Origin: FEN-1191 sp964528845
Lineage (GTDB): Bacteria > Pseudomonadota > Gammaproteobacteria > Steroidobacterales > Steroidobacteraceae
Assembly (NCBI GenBank): GCA_964528845.1
Contig: CAZGVE010000011.1
Coordinates: 1 to 64,000, forward strand
Direction of reading: 5' to 3'
DNA length: 64,000 nucleotides
Shown: one piece after another, positions 51,933 to 60,266 of the stretch
How positions within the stretch are numbered: the first letter of the stretch is position 1
Layout of the letters: the number at the start of each line of letters is the position of its first letter
Position numbers and translations under genes: made by a program
The notes under the pieces: generated by a model
What the model saw: the letters and a program-made list of their open reading frames with translations, nothing else
What the model was told of the DNA's origin: nothing
Databases searched by the model: none

Positions 51933-53318
51933 ATGCGCGACATCGGCTGGACCGGCATGCTGCGCCTGGCGCTGGTACAGACCGCGATCGGTGCGATCGT
52001 CGTGCTGGTCACCTCGACGTTGAACCGGATCATGATCGTCGAGCTGGCGCTGCCCGCCGCGCTCCCCGCAGCGCTGGTGGCGCTGCATTACGCGGTCCAG
52101 CTGCTGCGTCCGCGCGTCGGGCACGGCGCGGACCGCGGCGGTCGCTGTACCCCATGGATCATCAGGGGCATGGGCCTGCTGGCGTGCGGCGGCGTGCTGG
52201 CCGCGGCCGCCACGGCGCTGATCGCAGCGCGGCCGATCGCCGGACTAGGCCTTGCGCTGGGCGCGTATGTCGCGGTCGGCGCGGGAGTCGCCGCCGCGGG
52301 CACGTCGAATCTGGTGCTGCTGACCAAGCGCATCGAGCCTGCGCGCCGCGCCACCGCCGCCACGGTGATGTGGATCATGATGATCCTCGGTTTCGGTTTG
52401 AGTGCCGGCGTGGCCGGACACTTCCTGCAGCCCTATTCGCCGCAGCGCCTGGTGCTGGTGTACGCAATCGCGGCCGCATCGGCATTCGTGCTCACGGTGC
52501 TGGCGGTCTGGAACGTGGAGTCGGACGCGCAGCCAGCCGAGCAGGCAGTTGACGTGCGAGCAGCGGGCGCGCGAGCGGCGGGCGGCACGGCACTTCACGG
52601 CGCGCGCGGTGCCGGATTCGGGGCGGCGCTGCGAGCACTGCTCGCCGATCCGGTGGCGCGCTGCTTCACGCTGTTCCTGTTCGTCTCGATGCTCGCATTC
52701 AGCGCCGAAGAGCTGCTGATTGAGTCCTTTGCAGGACTGGTATTCCAGTACGCGCCGGGCCGCAGCGCGCAACTCGCGGCTCTCGAGCATGGCGGCGTGC
52801 TGTGCGGAATGGTTGCGGTCGCGCTGATTGGCGCGCGCGTGCGCGCCCGCAGCTTCCGTGGCTGGATGATCGCCGGCACGATCGGCTCCGCGGTAGCGAT
52901 CGGTGGGCTGGCGCTGATCGGCCTGTTCGAGCTGGCAGCGGCGCTGCCGACCGCGGTGTTCCTGCTCGGCTTCGCGAACGGCACGTTCGCCGTGGCCGCA
53001 CTGGGCGCGATGATGGAGCTTTCAGCCGCCGGCGGCCGCGGGCGCGAGGGTCTGCGAATGGGCGTCTGGGGCGCGGCGCAGGCGGTCGCGTTCGCGCTCG
53101 GGGGTCTCACCTCCGGCGGCGCCGTTCAGCTGGCGCGCGAGCTCTGGCACCGCGCAGGCTTCGCCTACGCAATCGTATTCGGCGCCGCAGCGGTGCTGTT
53201 CCTACTGGCCGCCGTCTACGCGAGTCGGCTGCATCTGCCGGGGCGCGCTGCCGCCGGTACGGTCCGCGTACGCTCTGGGGCGCACGCGGGCCTTGCGACA
53301 CCGGAGCCGGCACCATGA
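51933..53318 (+). CDS. PucC-family (BCH2-type) MFS protein
   Basis: Predicted 461-residue membrane protein of the BCH1/PucC family (N-terminal ALVQTAIGAIVVLVTSTLNRIMIVE, compare LhaA). It occupies the place of orf428 between bchG and bchP in Rhodobacter and probably helps pigment delivery or light-harvesting assembly. Either ATG 51933 (after AGGGA) or ATG 51918 could be the start. Its stop overlaps bchP (ATGA). Confidence 0.9.
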   Translation: MRDIGWTGMLRLALVQTAIGAIVVLVTSTLNRIMIVELALPAALPAALVALHYAVQLLRPRVGHGADRGGRCTPWIIRGMGLLACGGVLAAAATALIAARPIAGLGLALGAYVAVGAGVAAAGTSNLVLLTKRIEPARRATAATVMWIMMILGFGLSAGVAGHFLQPYSPQRLVLVYAIAAASAFVLTVLAVWNVESDAQPAEQAVDVRAAGARAAGGTALHGARGAGFGAALRALLADPVARCFTLFLFVSMLAFSAEELLIESFAGLVFQYAPGRSAQLAALEHGGVLCGMVAVALIGARVRARSFRGWMIAGTIGSAVAIGGLALIGLFELAAALPTAVFLLGFANGTFAVAALGAMMELSAAGGRGREGLRMGVWGAAQAVAFALGGLTSGGAVQLARELWHRAGFAYAIVFGAAAVLFLLAAVYASRLHLPGRAAAGTVRVRSGAHAGLATPEPAP

Positions 53319-54523
53319 GCGACGCCACTGCACTTCCGGAGCAGATCTGGGACGTGATCGTAGTCGGGGGCGGACCCTCAGGTGCGACCGCGGCGAACGA
53401 CCTGGCACTGGCGGGCCGCAGCGTGCTGCTGATCGATCGGGTGGGCCGCATCAAGCCCTGCGGAGGCGCCATACCGCCGCGCGTGCTCAGCGAGTTCGAC
53501 ATCCCGGAACATCTGCTGGTCGCCAAGGTGCGCAGTGCCTGCATGGTCGCGCCGAGCGCGCGCCGGGTCGATATGCCGATCGAGTCCGGCTTCGTCGGCA
53601 TGGTCGACCGCGAACACTTCGACGAATGGCTGCGCGTGCGGGCAGCCTCGCATGGCGCGACGCGCCTGCGAGCGGAATTCCTCGGGGTCAGGCCCGGCTC
53701 GCACGGCGGCGATCCGTACCAGATCGAGTGCCGCGGCGCACCCGAGAGTGCGGCAGCCCAGCCGCTGCAGCTGCGGGCGCGCTCCGTCATCGGCGCCGAT
53801 GGCGCCGCTTCAGCGGTGGCGCGCCAGTGCATCCCGCAGGCCGAACGCATGCGCTACGTCGCGGCCTACCATGAGATTGTCGAGTCGCCTGTCGGCGCCG
53901 ACGGCGAGCGCTGCGAGGTCTACTACGACGGGCGCCTGTCACCGGATTTCTACGGCTGGGTGTTCCCGCATGGTGCGACCACCAGCGTCGGCGTGGGCAG
54001 CGCGCAACGCGGCTTCTCGCTGCGCCGCGCGACCGAGCGGCTGCGCCAGAGCGCGAACCTGGGATCCTCCGCCACGATCAGGCGCGAGGGCGCACCGATA
54101 CCGATGCATCCGCTCAAGCGCTGGGACGACGGACGCGGCGTCGTGCTGGCAGGGGACGCCGCCGGCGTCGTGGCGCCCGCCTCGGGCGAGGGCATCTATT
54201 ACGCGATGCTCGGCGGCCGGCTGGCCGCCGATGCCGTGCACGAATTCCTGCGCAGCGGCGCGCCGGCCGCCCTGCGCAGCGCGCGTGGCCGCTTCATGCG
54301 CGATCACGGTCGCGTGTTCTGGATCCTCGGCATGATGCAGTGGTTCTGGTATCGCAGCGATGTGCGCCGCGAGCGCTTCGTCAGCATCTGCCGCGACCCG
54401 GATGTGCAGCGCCTGACGTGGCAGGCCTACCTGCACAAAAAGCTGGTGCGCGCCCGGCCACTCGCCCATGCACGCATCTTCTTCAAGGACATGGCGCACC
54501 TGCTGGGTCTCGCGCGTGTATGA
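53315..54523 (+). CDS. bchP: Geranylgeranyl diphosphate / bacteriochlorophyll reductase
   Basis: Predicted 402-residue flavoprotein reducing the geranylgeranyl tail to phytyl. It has the N-terminal FAD motif VIVVGGGPSGATAANDLALAG, the family segment PCGGAIPPR and the second FAD motif VVLAGDAAGVVAPASGEGI. The ATG overlaps the stop of the PucC-type gene, and its own stop overlaps tspO. Confidence 0.96.
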   Translation: MSDATALPEQIWDVIVVGGGPSGATAANDLALAGRSVLLIDRVGRIKPCGGAIPPRVLSEFDIPEHLLVAKVRSACMVAPSARRVDMPIESGFVGMVDREHFDEWLRVRAASHGATRLRAEFLGVRPGSHGGDPYQIECRGAPESAAAQPLQLRARSVIGADGAASAVARQCIPQAERMRYVAAYHEIVESPVGADGERCEVYYDGRLSPDFYGWVFPHGATTSVGVGSAQRGFSLRRATERLRQSANLGSSATIRREGAPIPMHPLKRWDDGRGVVLAGDAAGVVAPASGEGIYYAMLGGRLAADAVHEFLRSGAPAALRSARGRFMRDHGRVFWILGMMQWFWYRSDVRRERFVSICRDPDVQRLTWQAYLHKKLVRARPLAHARIFFKDMAHLLGLARV

Positions 54524-55008
54524 CGCACGGAACTCCATCGCGCTGGAAGCCGATTCTCGCCGCCGCGCTCGCGGCCGGCGTGGTCGCGGTGCTCGGCGCG
54601 CAGATCACCGATCTCGGGCCCTGGTACTACTCGTTGCGCGAGCCTGCCTGGAAGCCGCCGGATGTGCTGTTCGGCCCGGCCTGGACACTGATCTTCGGCC
54701 TGGCCGCGACCGCCGGCGTGCTCGGCTGGCGCGCGCTGCGCAGTCGTGCGAGCCGACTCATGATGTGCGGGTTCTTCTTCCTCAACGCCTTTTTCAACGA
54801 GCTGTGGAGCGCGCTGTTCTTCCGCTTCCACCGCCCCGACTGGGCGCTGCTGGAAGTGTCGCTGCTCTGGCTGTCGATACTGCTGCTGATGATCGCACTG
54901 TATCGGGCTTCGCGGCGGGCCTCGTGGCTGTTGCTGCCCTATCTGATCTGGGTCAGTTTCGCCGCGGCGCTGAACCTGGCCGTGGTGCGGCTCAATCCGG
55001 TGCGGTAG
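54520..55008 (+). CDS. tspO: TspO/MBR family tryptophan-rich sensory protein
   Basis: Predicted 162-residue membrane protein with five hydrophobic segments. It has the conserved WYYSLREPAWKPPDVLFGPAWT and FFLNAFFNELWSALFF of the TspO family. In Rhodobacter TspO modulates tetrapyrrole levels and photosynthesis gene expression. The ATG overlaps the bchP stop (ATGA), so it is in the bchG operon, where Rhodobacter has idi. Confidence 0.95.
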   Translation: MTHGTPSRWKPILAAALAAGVVAVLGAQITDLGPWYYSLREPAWKPPDVLFGPAWTLIFGLAATAGVLGWRALRSRASRLMMCGFFFLNAFFNELWSALFFRFHRPDWALLEVSLLWLSILLLMIALYRASRRASWLLLPYLIWVSFAAALNLAVVRLNPVR

Positions 55009-55110
55009 TGGCACGGGGACGGCGGCAAGTGGGGCGAGGACGGCAGGGGATTTGGGCGGAGAATTCAAAGATCAGGGGACTGGCGGGAACGGGGCGCGAG
55101 GTACACCATC

Positions 55111-55326
55111 ATGGAATCAGGCACTTCTTATAATCCGGCGGGCGCACGAGTGGCCCACGACTCAGGCAACGCGTGGGGCAACGGCTATGCGCTCGCCGCG
55201 CCGGCGCACCGGGGTGGCGGCAAGCCGCATCGCGGAATCGGCGCGCTGGCCACGAGCATGCGTGATCTGGTGCGCGATACGGTCTACGTGACCTTCGATG
55301 CGCTGCGCGGCCGCTACGACCGCTGA
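55111..55326 (+). CDS. Small protein of unknown function
   Basis: Predicted 71-residue polar protein, not recognised. The first half is rich in Gly, Ala, His and Asn (residues about 8-42); the second half looks like an amphipathic helix (SMRDLVRDTVYVTFDALRG). There is no signal peptide or membrane segment. GAGGT lies seven bases before the ATG, and its stop overlaps the next gene (TGATG), which supports it being real. It lies 102 bases after tspO. Confidence 0.55.
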   Translation: MESGTSYNPAGARVAHDSGNAWGNGYALAAPAHRGGGKPHRGIGALATSMRDLVRDTVYVTFDALRGRYDR

Positions 55327-55688
55327 TGCCCGGTACCAGCGCGAGCATCGCACCAGTGGCTGAACTGCTCGCCACGGGCCGCGTGTTCGACTTCCTGCTG
55401 GCGTTCATCGCGCTGGAGCTGGCGGCATTCTGCGGCTACCGGATGCTCCGGCAGGAACATCTGGTGCCGGTGGATGTCTATTTCCATATGGCCGCCGCGC
55501 TGGGACTGCTCGGGGCCGCGAGGGCCGTACTGCTCGGTGCCTGGTGGGGGCAGACGGGTCTGATGCTGGCAGCCGCGCTGGTGGCGCACGGGATTGCGCT
55601 GAGCCTGCGGTGGCGGTGGCGGCGGCGCGCCGTGACGCACGGCCTGCAGCGCGCGCCATGGCGGCTACAGTATCATTCGCACGAGTGA
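55326..55688 (+). CDS. Small membrane protein of unknown function
   Basis: Predicted 120-residue protein, not recognised, with about three hydrophobic segments (around residues 20-40, 50-70 and 75-92) and a basic C-terminal tail (LRWRWRRRAVTHG). Its ATG overlaps the stop of the preceding 71-residue gene (TGATG), so the two are probably made together. It ends 31 bases before the HiPIP gene, which has its own ribosome-binding site. A role in electron transport or pigment-protein assembly is only suggested by context. Confidence 0.55.
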   Translation: MPGTSASIAPVAELLATGRVFDFLLAFIALELAAFCGYRMLRQEHLVPVDVYFHMAAALGLLGAARAVLLGAWWGQTGLMLAAALVAHGIALSLRWRWRRRAVTHGLQRAPWRLQYHSHE

Positions 55689-55719
55689 GTTGCAGTTCCA
55701 GGCATTACGGAGGTAGCGG

Positions 55720-56061
55720 ATGAAAGACGAATTGATTGCGCGCCGCGCGCTGCTGAAAGCGGCGGTGGTTGGCGCGGTGGCCGTGACAGTGACGGGTCTG
55801 GCGGGACAGGCGGGTGCAGCCGATGCGGCGCTGGTGCCGCTGACGGCCGCTGATCCGACCGGCTCGGCGCTTGGCTATGGCGACGATACGACCAAGGTCG
55901 ATGACAAGAAGTATCCGCTGCACAAGGCGACGCAGTCCTGCTCCAACTGCGTGCAGTACAAGGGCAAGGCTGGCGATCCGCGCGGCGGATGCAATATCTA
56001 CGCCGGTAAATCCGTCAACGCGCACGGATGGTGCTCGGTCTGGGCGCAGAAGCCCGCCTGA
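55720..56061 (+). CDS. hip: High-potential iron-sulfur protein (HiPIP)
   Basis: Predicted 113-residue periplasmic [4Fe-4S] electron carrier. It has a Tat-type signal peptide (ARRALLKAAVVGAVAV) with a mature protein beginning near ADAAL, and four Cys ligands in CSNC, RGGCNIY and HGWCSVW. HiPIPs reduce the RC tetraheme cytochrome in several purple bacteria, and PufC is encoded in this window. GGAGG precedes the ATG. Confidence 0.94.
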   Translation: MKDELIARRALLKAAVVGAVAVTVTGLAGQAGAADAALVPLTAADPTGSALGYGDDTTKVDDKKYPLHKATQSCSNCVQYKGKAGDPRGGCNIYAGKSVNAHGWCSVWAQKPA

Positions 56062-56084
56062 AGCGGCGCATCCTTAAGGCGCTC

Positions 56085-56114
56085 ACGCGCCGGCTGATCC
56101 TTGAGCCGGCGCGT
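56085..56114. terminator. Long perfect hairpin after HiPIP
   Basis: ACGCGCCGGCT and AGCCGGCGCGT pair as an 11-bp perfect stem with an 8-base loop, 23 bases after the HiPIP stop. No U-tract follows, so it may stabilise the HiPIP mRNA 3' end or act as a weak terminator. Confidence 0.5.
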
Positions 56115-56206
56115 AGCTCCCGATCTGCCCCGATGTCCCCGCTTTGACCGCCAGCGAGGCACTGATTAGCATCCTCATTCCCGCAGCACTGTGATCGAGG
56201 AATCCG

Positions 56207-56794
56207 ATGCCGGACGGCAAGGCAGGCGGCGCCCCGGAGATGACCCGCCGTGGCAGCGCGCCGCCAGGCCATTACACTCGTACGGCCGTCGCACTGCACT
56301 GGCTGATCGCACTGCTGATCACGGCAGGTTTCACACTCGGCACGACGATGACCGATCTTGCCGTGAGCCCGCGCAAGCTGCGCTGGTACGCGTACCACAA
56401 GTGGATCGGGATCACGGTGCTGGGGCTGGTGGTCCTGCGTGTGCTGTGGCGTGCGCGGCACGCGCCGCCGCCCGATGAGCCGATGCCACACTGGCAGCGA
56501 CTGGCGGCCCACCTCACTCACGGACTGCTGTATCTGCTGATGATCGCCACGCCGGTCGTGGGCTGGCTGTACTCTTCGGCCGCCGGTTACCCGGTCGTAT
56601 ACCTGAAGCTCTGGCGGCTGCCGGACCTGGTGGCCAAGGATGCTGCGCTCGCCAAGGTACTCGTGCAGGCGCACGGCCTGCTCGCCTGGACGCTGATGCT
56701 GCTCGTGCTGCTGCACGCCGCCGCGGCGCTCAAGCACCACTTCATCGATCGCGACGCGACGCTGCGCCGTATTCTGCGCTGGCGCACCCCATGA
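56207..56794 (+). CDS. Cytochrome b561
   Basis: Predicted 195-residue di-heme membrane cytochrome of the bacterial b561 (CybB-like) family with four transmembrane helices. Candidate heme His residues are in VALHWLIALL, AYHKWIGI, LTHGLLYLLM and AHGLLAWTL. It could shuttle electrons between quinol and a periplasmic or membrane acceptor such as superoxide. The stop overlaps an upstream in-frame ATG of the YceI gene. Confidence 0.9.
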   Translation: MPDGKAGGAPEMTRRGSAPPGHYTRTAVALHWLIALLITAGFTLGTTMTDLAVSPRKLRWYAYHKWIGITVLGLVVLRVLWRARHAPPPDEPMPHWQRLAAHLTHGLLYLLMIATPVVGWLYSSAAGYPVVYLKLWRLPDLVAKDAALAKVLVQAHGLLAWTLMLLVLLHAAAALKHHFIDRDATLRRILRWRTP

Positions 56795-56835
56795 CCCCTG
56801 ATGACCGTAACCCTTTCCCGCTCACGGAGACACGC

Positions 56836-57384
56836 ATGGCACGCCCCCGATTCGCCTGGGCCGCAGCTGCGACGCTGGTCATCACGCTGGCCGCCGCCGC
56901 GGCGGGCGATGCGTCCATCGACGGCACGAAGAGCAGCCTCATCGCCACGTTCCGGCAGGAGAACGTGCCGGTCGACGCGCCATTCAGGAAATTCAGTGGC
57001 CACATCCTGTACGACCTGACCCAGCCGGCCAGCGCGAAGGCCACGCTGGCGGTCGAGACCGCCAGCTTCGATCTCGGATCGGAGGACTACAACGCCGAGG
57101 TGCGCAAGAAGGGCTGGTTCGACAGCGCCAGCTACCCTCAGGCGAGCTTCGTGTCGAGCGCGATCAAGCCGGGAGCGCCGGGCCACTTCGATGCGACCGG
57201 CACGCTGACCCTGAAGGGCAAGACGCTGACCATCACGGTCCCGGTTACGGTCGGGCGGGTTGGTGCGATGCAGAGTTTTGACGGCGCACTGGTGATTTCG
57301 CGCAAGTATTTCGCGATCGGCGACCCCGACTGGAACGACGTCGTCGATGACAAGGTCAGCGTGAAGTTCCACCTGGTGGAGTGA
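56836..57384 (+). CDS. YceI-family periplasmic protein
   Basis: Predicted 182-residue secreted lipocalin-like protein. It has an N-terminal signal peptide (ARPRFAWAAAATLVITLAAA), then the YceI fold with AEVRKKGWFDSASYPQASF. YceI proteins bind isoprenoid quinones or similar lipids and often sit beside cytochrome b561, as here. The ATG at 56836 follows GGAGA; an ATG at 56791 overlapping the b561 stop is an alternative. Confidence 0.92.
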   Translation: MARPRFAWAAAATLVITLAAAAAGDASIDGTKSSLIATFRQENVPVDAPFRKFSGHILYDLTQPASAKATLAVETASFDLGSEDYNAEVRKKGWFDSASYPQASFVSSAIKPGAPGHFDATGTLTLKGKTLTITVPVTVGRVGAMQSFDGALVISRKYFAIGDPDWNDVVDDKVSVKFHLVE

Positions 57385-57451
57385 GCCGAAGCCCCCCCGC
57401 GGAGCGCCCGCGGACTGGTAGAATGGCGCCCCTGACGAGGAGCACCGGCCC

Positions 57452-57790
57452 ATGAAACTGATCACCGCCATCATCAAGCCGTTCAAGCTGGACGAGGTGC
57501 GCGCGGCACTTTCCGATCTCGGCATCTCTGGCATGACGGTTACCGAGGTCAAAGGATTCGGCCGCCAGCGCGGTCATACCGAGTTGTACCGCGGCGCCGA
57601 GTATGTCGTTGACTTCGTGCCCAAGTCGCGGATCGAGGTCGCAGTGCGCGACGACCTGGTCGAGCAGGTGATCGAGGCCGTGATCAAGGCTGCCAAGACC
57701 GGCAAGGTCGGCGATGGCAAGATTTTCGTGACCGCGGTGCAGCGCGCGATCCGCATCCGCACCGGCGAAACCGACGATTCGGCACTCTGA
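57452..57790 (+). CDS. glnK: Nitrogen regulatory protein PII (GlnK/GlnB)
   Basis: Predicted 112-residue PII signal protein. It has the T-loop with the uridylylated Tyr51 (GHTELYRGAEY), the B-loop TGKVGDGKIFV and the C-terminal RIRTGETDDSAL, closer to GlnK than to GlnB. No amtB follows, so the GlnK/GlnB call is tentative. GAGGAG precedes the ATG. It is immediately adjacent, tail to tail, to the lipoprotein gene. Confidence 0.95.
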   Translation: MKLITAIIKPFKLDEVRAALSDLGISGMTVTEVKGFGRQRGHTELYRGAEYVVDFVPKSRIEVAVRDDLVEQVIEAVIKAAKTGKVGDGKIFVTAVQRAIRIRTGETDDSAL

Positions 57791-58630
57791 TCAGCGCGGA
57801 GCCGATCGATAGAGCGCGTGCAGCTGCAGCTTGCCGATGACAGGATCGACCAGCTCCACGGTGTGCGTCAGCGCACTCTGCCCACGCAGCACTTCATAGC
57901 GCTCGGTGATGCTCGCGCCGTTCCCATAACGGGCGCGCAGCAGGAATGCATCGCCCGACCAGAAAGGGAGCATACGTGCGGTGCCGTATTCATCGAAGCG
58001 CGAGAACCCTTCTCCGAGCCGGTACTCGCGGGCCGGAAGTCCGTCGCTGCGCACGCGCACCGTGTCGCCTTCGACCTCCAGATCCAACGCGTGCGGGCTG
58101 GCTACGGCATGCACCAGGTTGGTCGCGAGCGCCCTTAAATCCGGACCCAGCTGCCGGGTATTGCCATACTGATCGATGATCGAGTCGGGTGGCGCATCGT
58201 CCCCACCGTCAGTATGCGCCGCGGAGCCCCCTCCGGGCTCGGGAGCCGGCTCCTGCTGCCCCTGGGTACCACCTTGATCCGGCCCAGATCCGGGGCTGCC
58301 TCGGCGGTGTCTTCCGCCGCCGCCGCCGCCACCACCACTACCGCCCACACCGCCGCCGCCACCGGCGCTGCCCGCACCATCGCCTGGTCCGCCAGGGCGC
58401 CGCGCACGCATTTTCTTGCGCGCCTCGGCCAGCGCCTGTGCGATGCGAACCCCGGCATCATCGCTGGCCGCGGAATCCAGCAGCCAGTGGCCGGACAATC
58501 TGGAATCGGATGGCGCGGTCGCAACCGTCTGGCAGCCCGGCAGCAGGCTCATCGCGAGCACGGCGGCCAGCACGCTGGCCAGCGTGCCGGCGCGCCATGG
58601 GCCGATCGCAGTCAGGGGGATACGGGACAT
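57791..58630 (-). CDS. Lipoprotein with a Gly-rich low-complexity linker
   Basis: Predicted 279-residue lipoprotein, not assigned to a known family. It has a signal peptide with lipobox LLPGC (Cys33). After a short conserved-looking part (SGHWLLDSAASDD) comes a long Gly/Arg/Pro/Gln-rich stretch (about residues 75-140), then a folded C-terminal domain rich in beta strands. Its role is unknown. Convergent with the PII gene, with no gap between the stops. Confidence 0.75.
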   Translation of the reverse strand: MSRIPLTAIGPWRAGTLASVLAAVLAMSLLPGCQTVATAPSDSRLSGHWLLDSAASDDAGVRIAQALAEARKKMRARRPGGPGDGAGSAGGGGGVGGSGGGGGGGGRHRRGSPGSGPDQGGTQGQQEPAPEPGGGSAAHTDGGDDAPPDSIIDQYGNTRQLGPDLRALATNLVHAVASPHALDLEVEGDTVRVRSDGLPAREYRLGEGFSRFDEYGTARMLPFWSGDAFLLRARYGNGASITERYEVLRGQSALTHTVELVDPVIGKLQLHALYRSAPR

Positions 58631-58699
58631 CTCCCCACACTAGTGGCGCGCGTGGAACGCTGTCAAACGGGCCGGCGCCGCGCGCTACACTGCGTCCCC

Positions 58700-59308
58700 A
58701 TGTACAGGGTCCTGCTGTATCTGATTGCCGGATGGTCGGGGTTCTTCGTGATGGCCATCGAGCTGCTGGGCGGACGGCTGCTCGCGCCGTATTTCGGCAG
58801 CAGCATCTACGTCTGGGGCGCGATCATCACGGTGTTCATGCTGGCGCTGTCGCTCGGTTACCTCGCGGGTGGCCGCGCTTCGCTGACCTCGCCGACCTTG
58901 AGGCGACTGGCTGCAATCCTGATGGCGGCCGCGCTGGTCACGCTGCCGGTGCTGGTGCTCGGCGACACCATGCTCGACCGGCTGTCGGTCGTGCTGACCG
59001 ATCCCCGCTTCGGGTCGCTGGCAGGGGCCGCACTGCTGTTCTTCCTGCCGACTTTCGTATCCGGCATGGTATCGCCGTATGCGGTGCGACTGCTGGTAGC
59101 CGACCGCAGCAGCTCCGGCCATCACGCCGGCAAGCTCTACTTCGTGTCGACTTTCGGCAGCGCGGCCGGCACGCTGCTGACCTCGTTCTACCTGGTGCTG
59201 TACCTCGAGGTGAACCAGATCGTGCTGCTGATGGCAGGAGTGTCGATCGCCGTGGGAATACTGGCATGGCTGGTCCCCGCGGCGGAGCCTTGCGGGGAAG
59301 CGACATGA
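58700..59308 (+). CDS. Membrane protein, N-terminal half of spermidine-synthase-like transporter family
   Basis: Predicted 202-residue membrane protein with about six hydrophobic segments, resembling the membrane part of proteins in which an MFS-like domain is fused to a spermidine-synthase domain (AIELLGGRLLAPYFGSSIYVWG, FVSTFGSAAGTLLTSF). Its stop overlaps the next gene (ATGA), which encodes the methyltransferase-like half, so the pair looks like a split version of the fused protein. Confidence 0.8.
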   Translation: MYRVLLYLIAGWSGFFVMAIELLGGRLLAPYFGSSIYVWGAIITVFMLALSLGYLAGGRASLTSPTLRRLAAILMAAALVTLPVLVLGDTMLDRLSVVLTDPRFGSLAGAALLFFLPTFVSGMVSPYAVRLLVADRSSSGHHAGKLYFVSTFGSAAGTLLTSFYLVLYLEVNQIVLLMAGVSIAVGILAWLVPAAEPCGEAT

Positions 59309-60228
59309 GGCGCGCGAGCATGAGGCGCCCGGTCATGAGGCCGCGACTCGTCGCGTTGCTGCTTGCGATCGTCGGCGCCCTGTGCGGCGGGTCGGTATTT
59401 GCCGACCAGGTGCTGATCCATACCGAACATTCGCTGTACCGTCAGGTCCTGGTTTATGACGACGGCAGCGGGCGCTGCCTGTGCTTCACGCGGCTGTGCG
59501 CGATCGGCCGCCAGTCGTGCGTGGACCTGAAGCGGCCCGATTACCTCGTGTTCGACTATACCCGGATGATGCTCGGCGCCCTGCTGCTCTCGCCCGCGCC
59601 GCGCAGCGTGCTCGTGATCGGCCTGGGCGGCGGCACGTTGCCGCACGCGCTCGCGGGTCTGCTGCCGGACGCGAGGATCGACGTCGTGGAAATCGACCCG
59701 GCGGTGCGGCGCGTGGCCGACCAGTATTTTGCGTTCCGGCCGGACGCTCGCGTGCGCGTGTTCGAGGAGGACGGCCGCGCCTACGTACGCCGCATGCTGC
59801 GCACCGATCAGCGCTACCAGCTCATCATGCTCGATGCCTATGACCACCAGTACATCCCCGAGCACATGCTGACGCGGGAGTTCCTGACCGAGGTCAGGAG
59901 TCTGCTGTCACCGGGCGGGGTCGTCGCGGCCAACACGTTCTCGTCGAGCCGGCTCTACCAGAACGAATCGGTGACCTATGCCGGGGTCTTTGGCAGCTTC
60001 TACAACCTGAAGAGCAATAATCGCGTGATCCTTGCCAGCGCTGGTACGCTGCCGGAACTGGATGCGATCCGGCGCAATGCGGATCAGCTCGGTCCGGCCC
60101 TGTCGAAGCTAGGCGTCTCGATGCCGGCGCTGCTGGAGCGCTTCACCACCAGCCCCGACTGGGATCCGAATGCGCGCGTGCTCACCGACCAGTACTCGCC
60201 AGCGAACCTGCTGAACGCCGCGCCCTGA
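59305..60228 (+). CDS. Spermidine synthase-like protein with signal peptide
   Basis: Predicted 307-residue Rossmann-fold protein of the spermidine/spermine synthase superfamily. It has the nucleotide-binding motif VLVIGLGGGTLPHAL and an acidic VVEIDPAV, then LIMLDAYD. A hydrophobic N-terminus (RPRLVALLLAIVGALCGG) suggests export or membrane anchoring, which is odd for a polyamine synthase. Four Cys lie in GRCLCFTRLCAIGRQSC. Several ATGs (59305, 59320, 59335) could be the start. The substrate is unknown. Confidence 0.82.
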   Translation: MRRASMRRPVMRPRLVALLLAIVGALCGGSVFADQVLIHTEHSLYRQVLVYDDGSGRCLCFTRLCAIGRQSCVDLKRPDYLVFDYTRMMLGALLLSPAPRSVLVIGLGGGTLPHALAGLLPDARIDVVEIDPAVRRVADQYFAFRPDARVRVFEEDGRAYVRRMLRTDQRYQLIMLDAYDHQYIPEHMLTREFLTEVRSLLSPGGVVAANTFSSSRLYQNESVTYAGVFGSFYNLKSNNRVILASAGTLPELDAIRRNADQLGPALSKLGVSMPALLERFTTSPDWDPNARVLTDQYSPANLLNAAP

Positions 60229-60266
60229 TCCGCCGCGCAGTGACCCTAAGCGCGCCGTTGCCTGTT

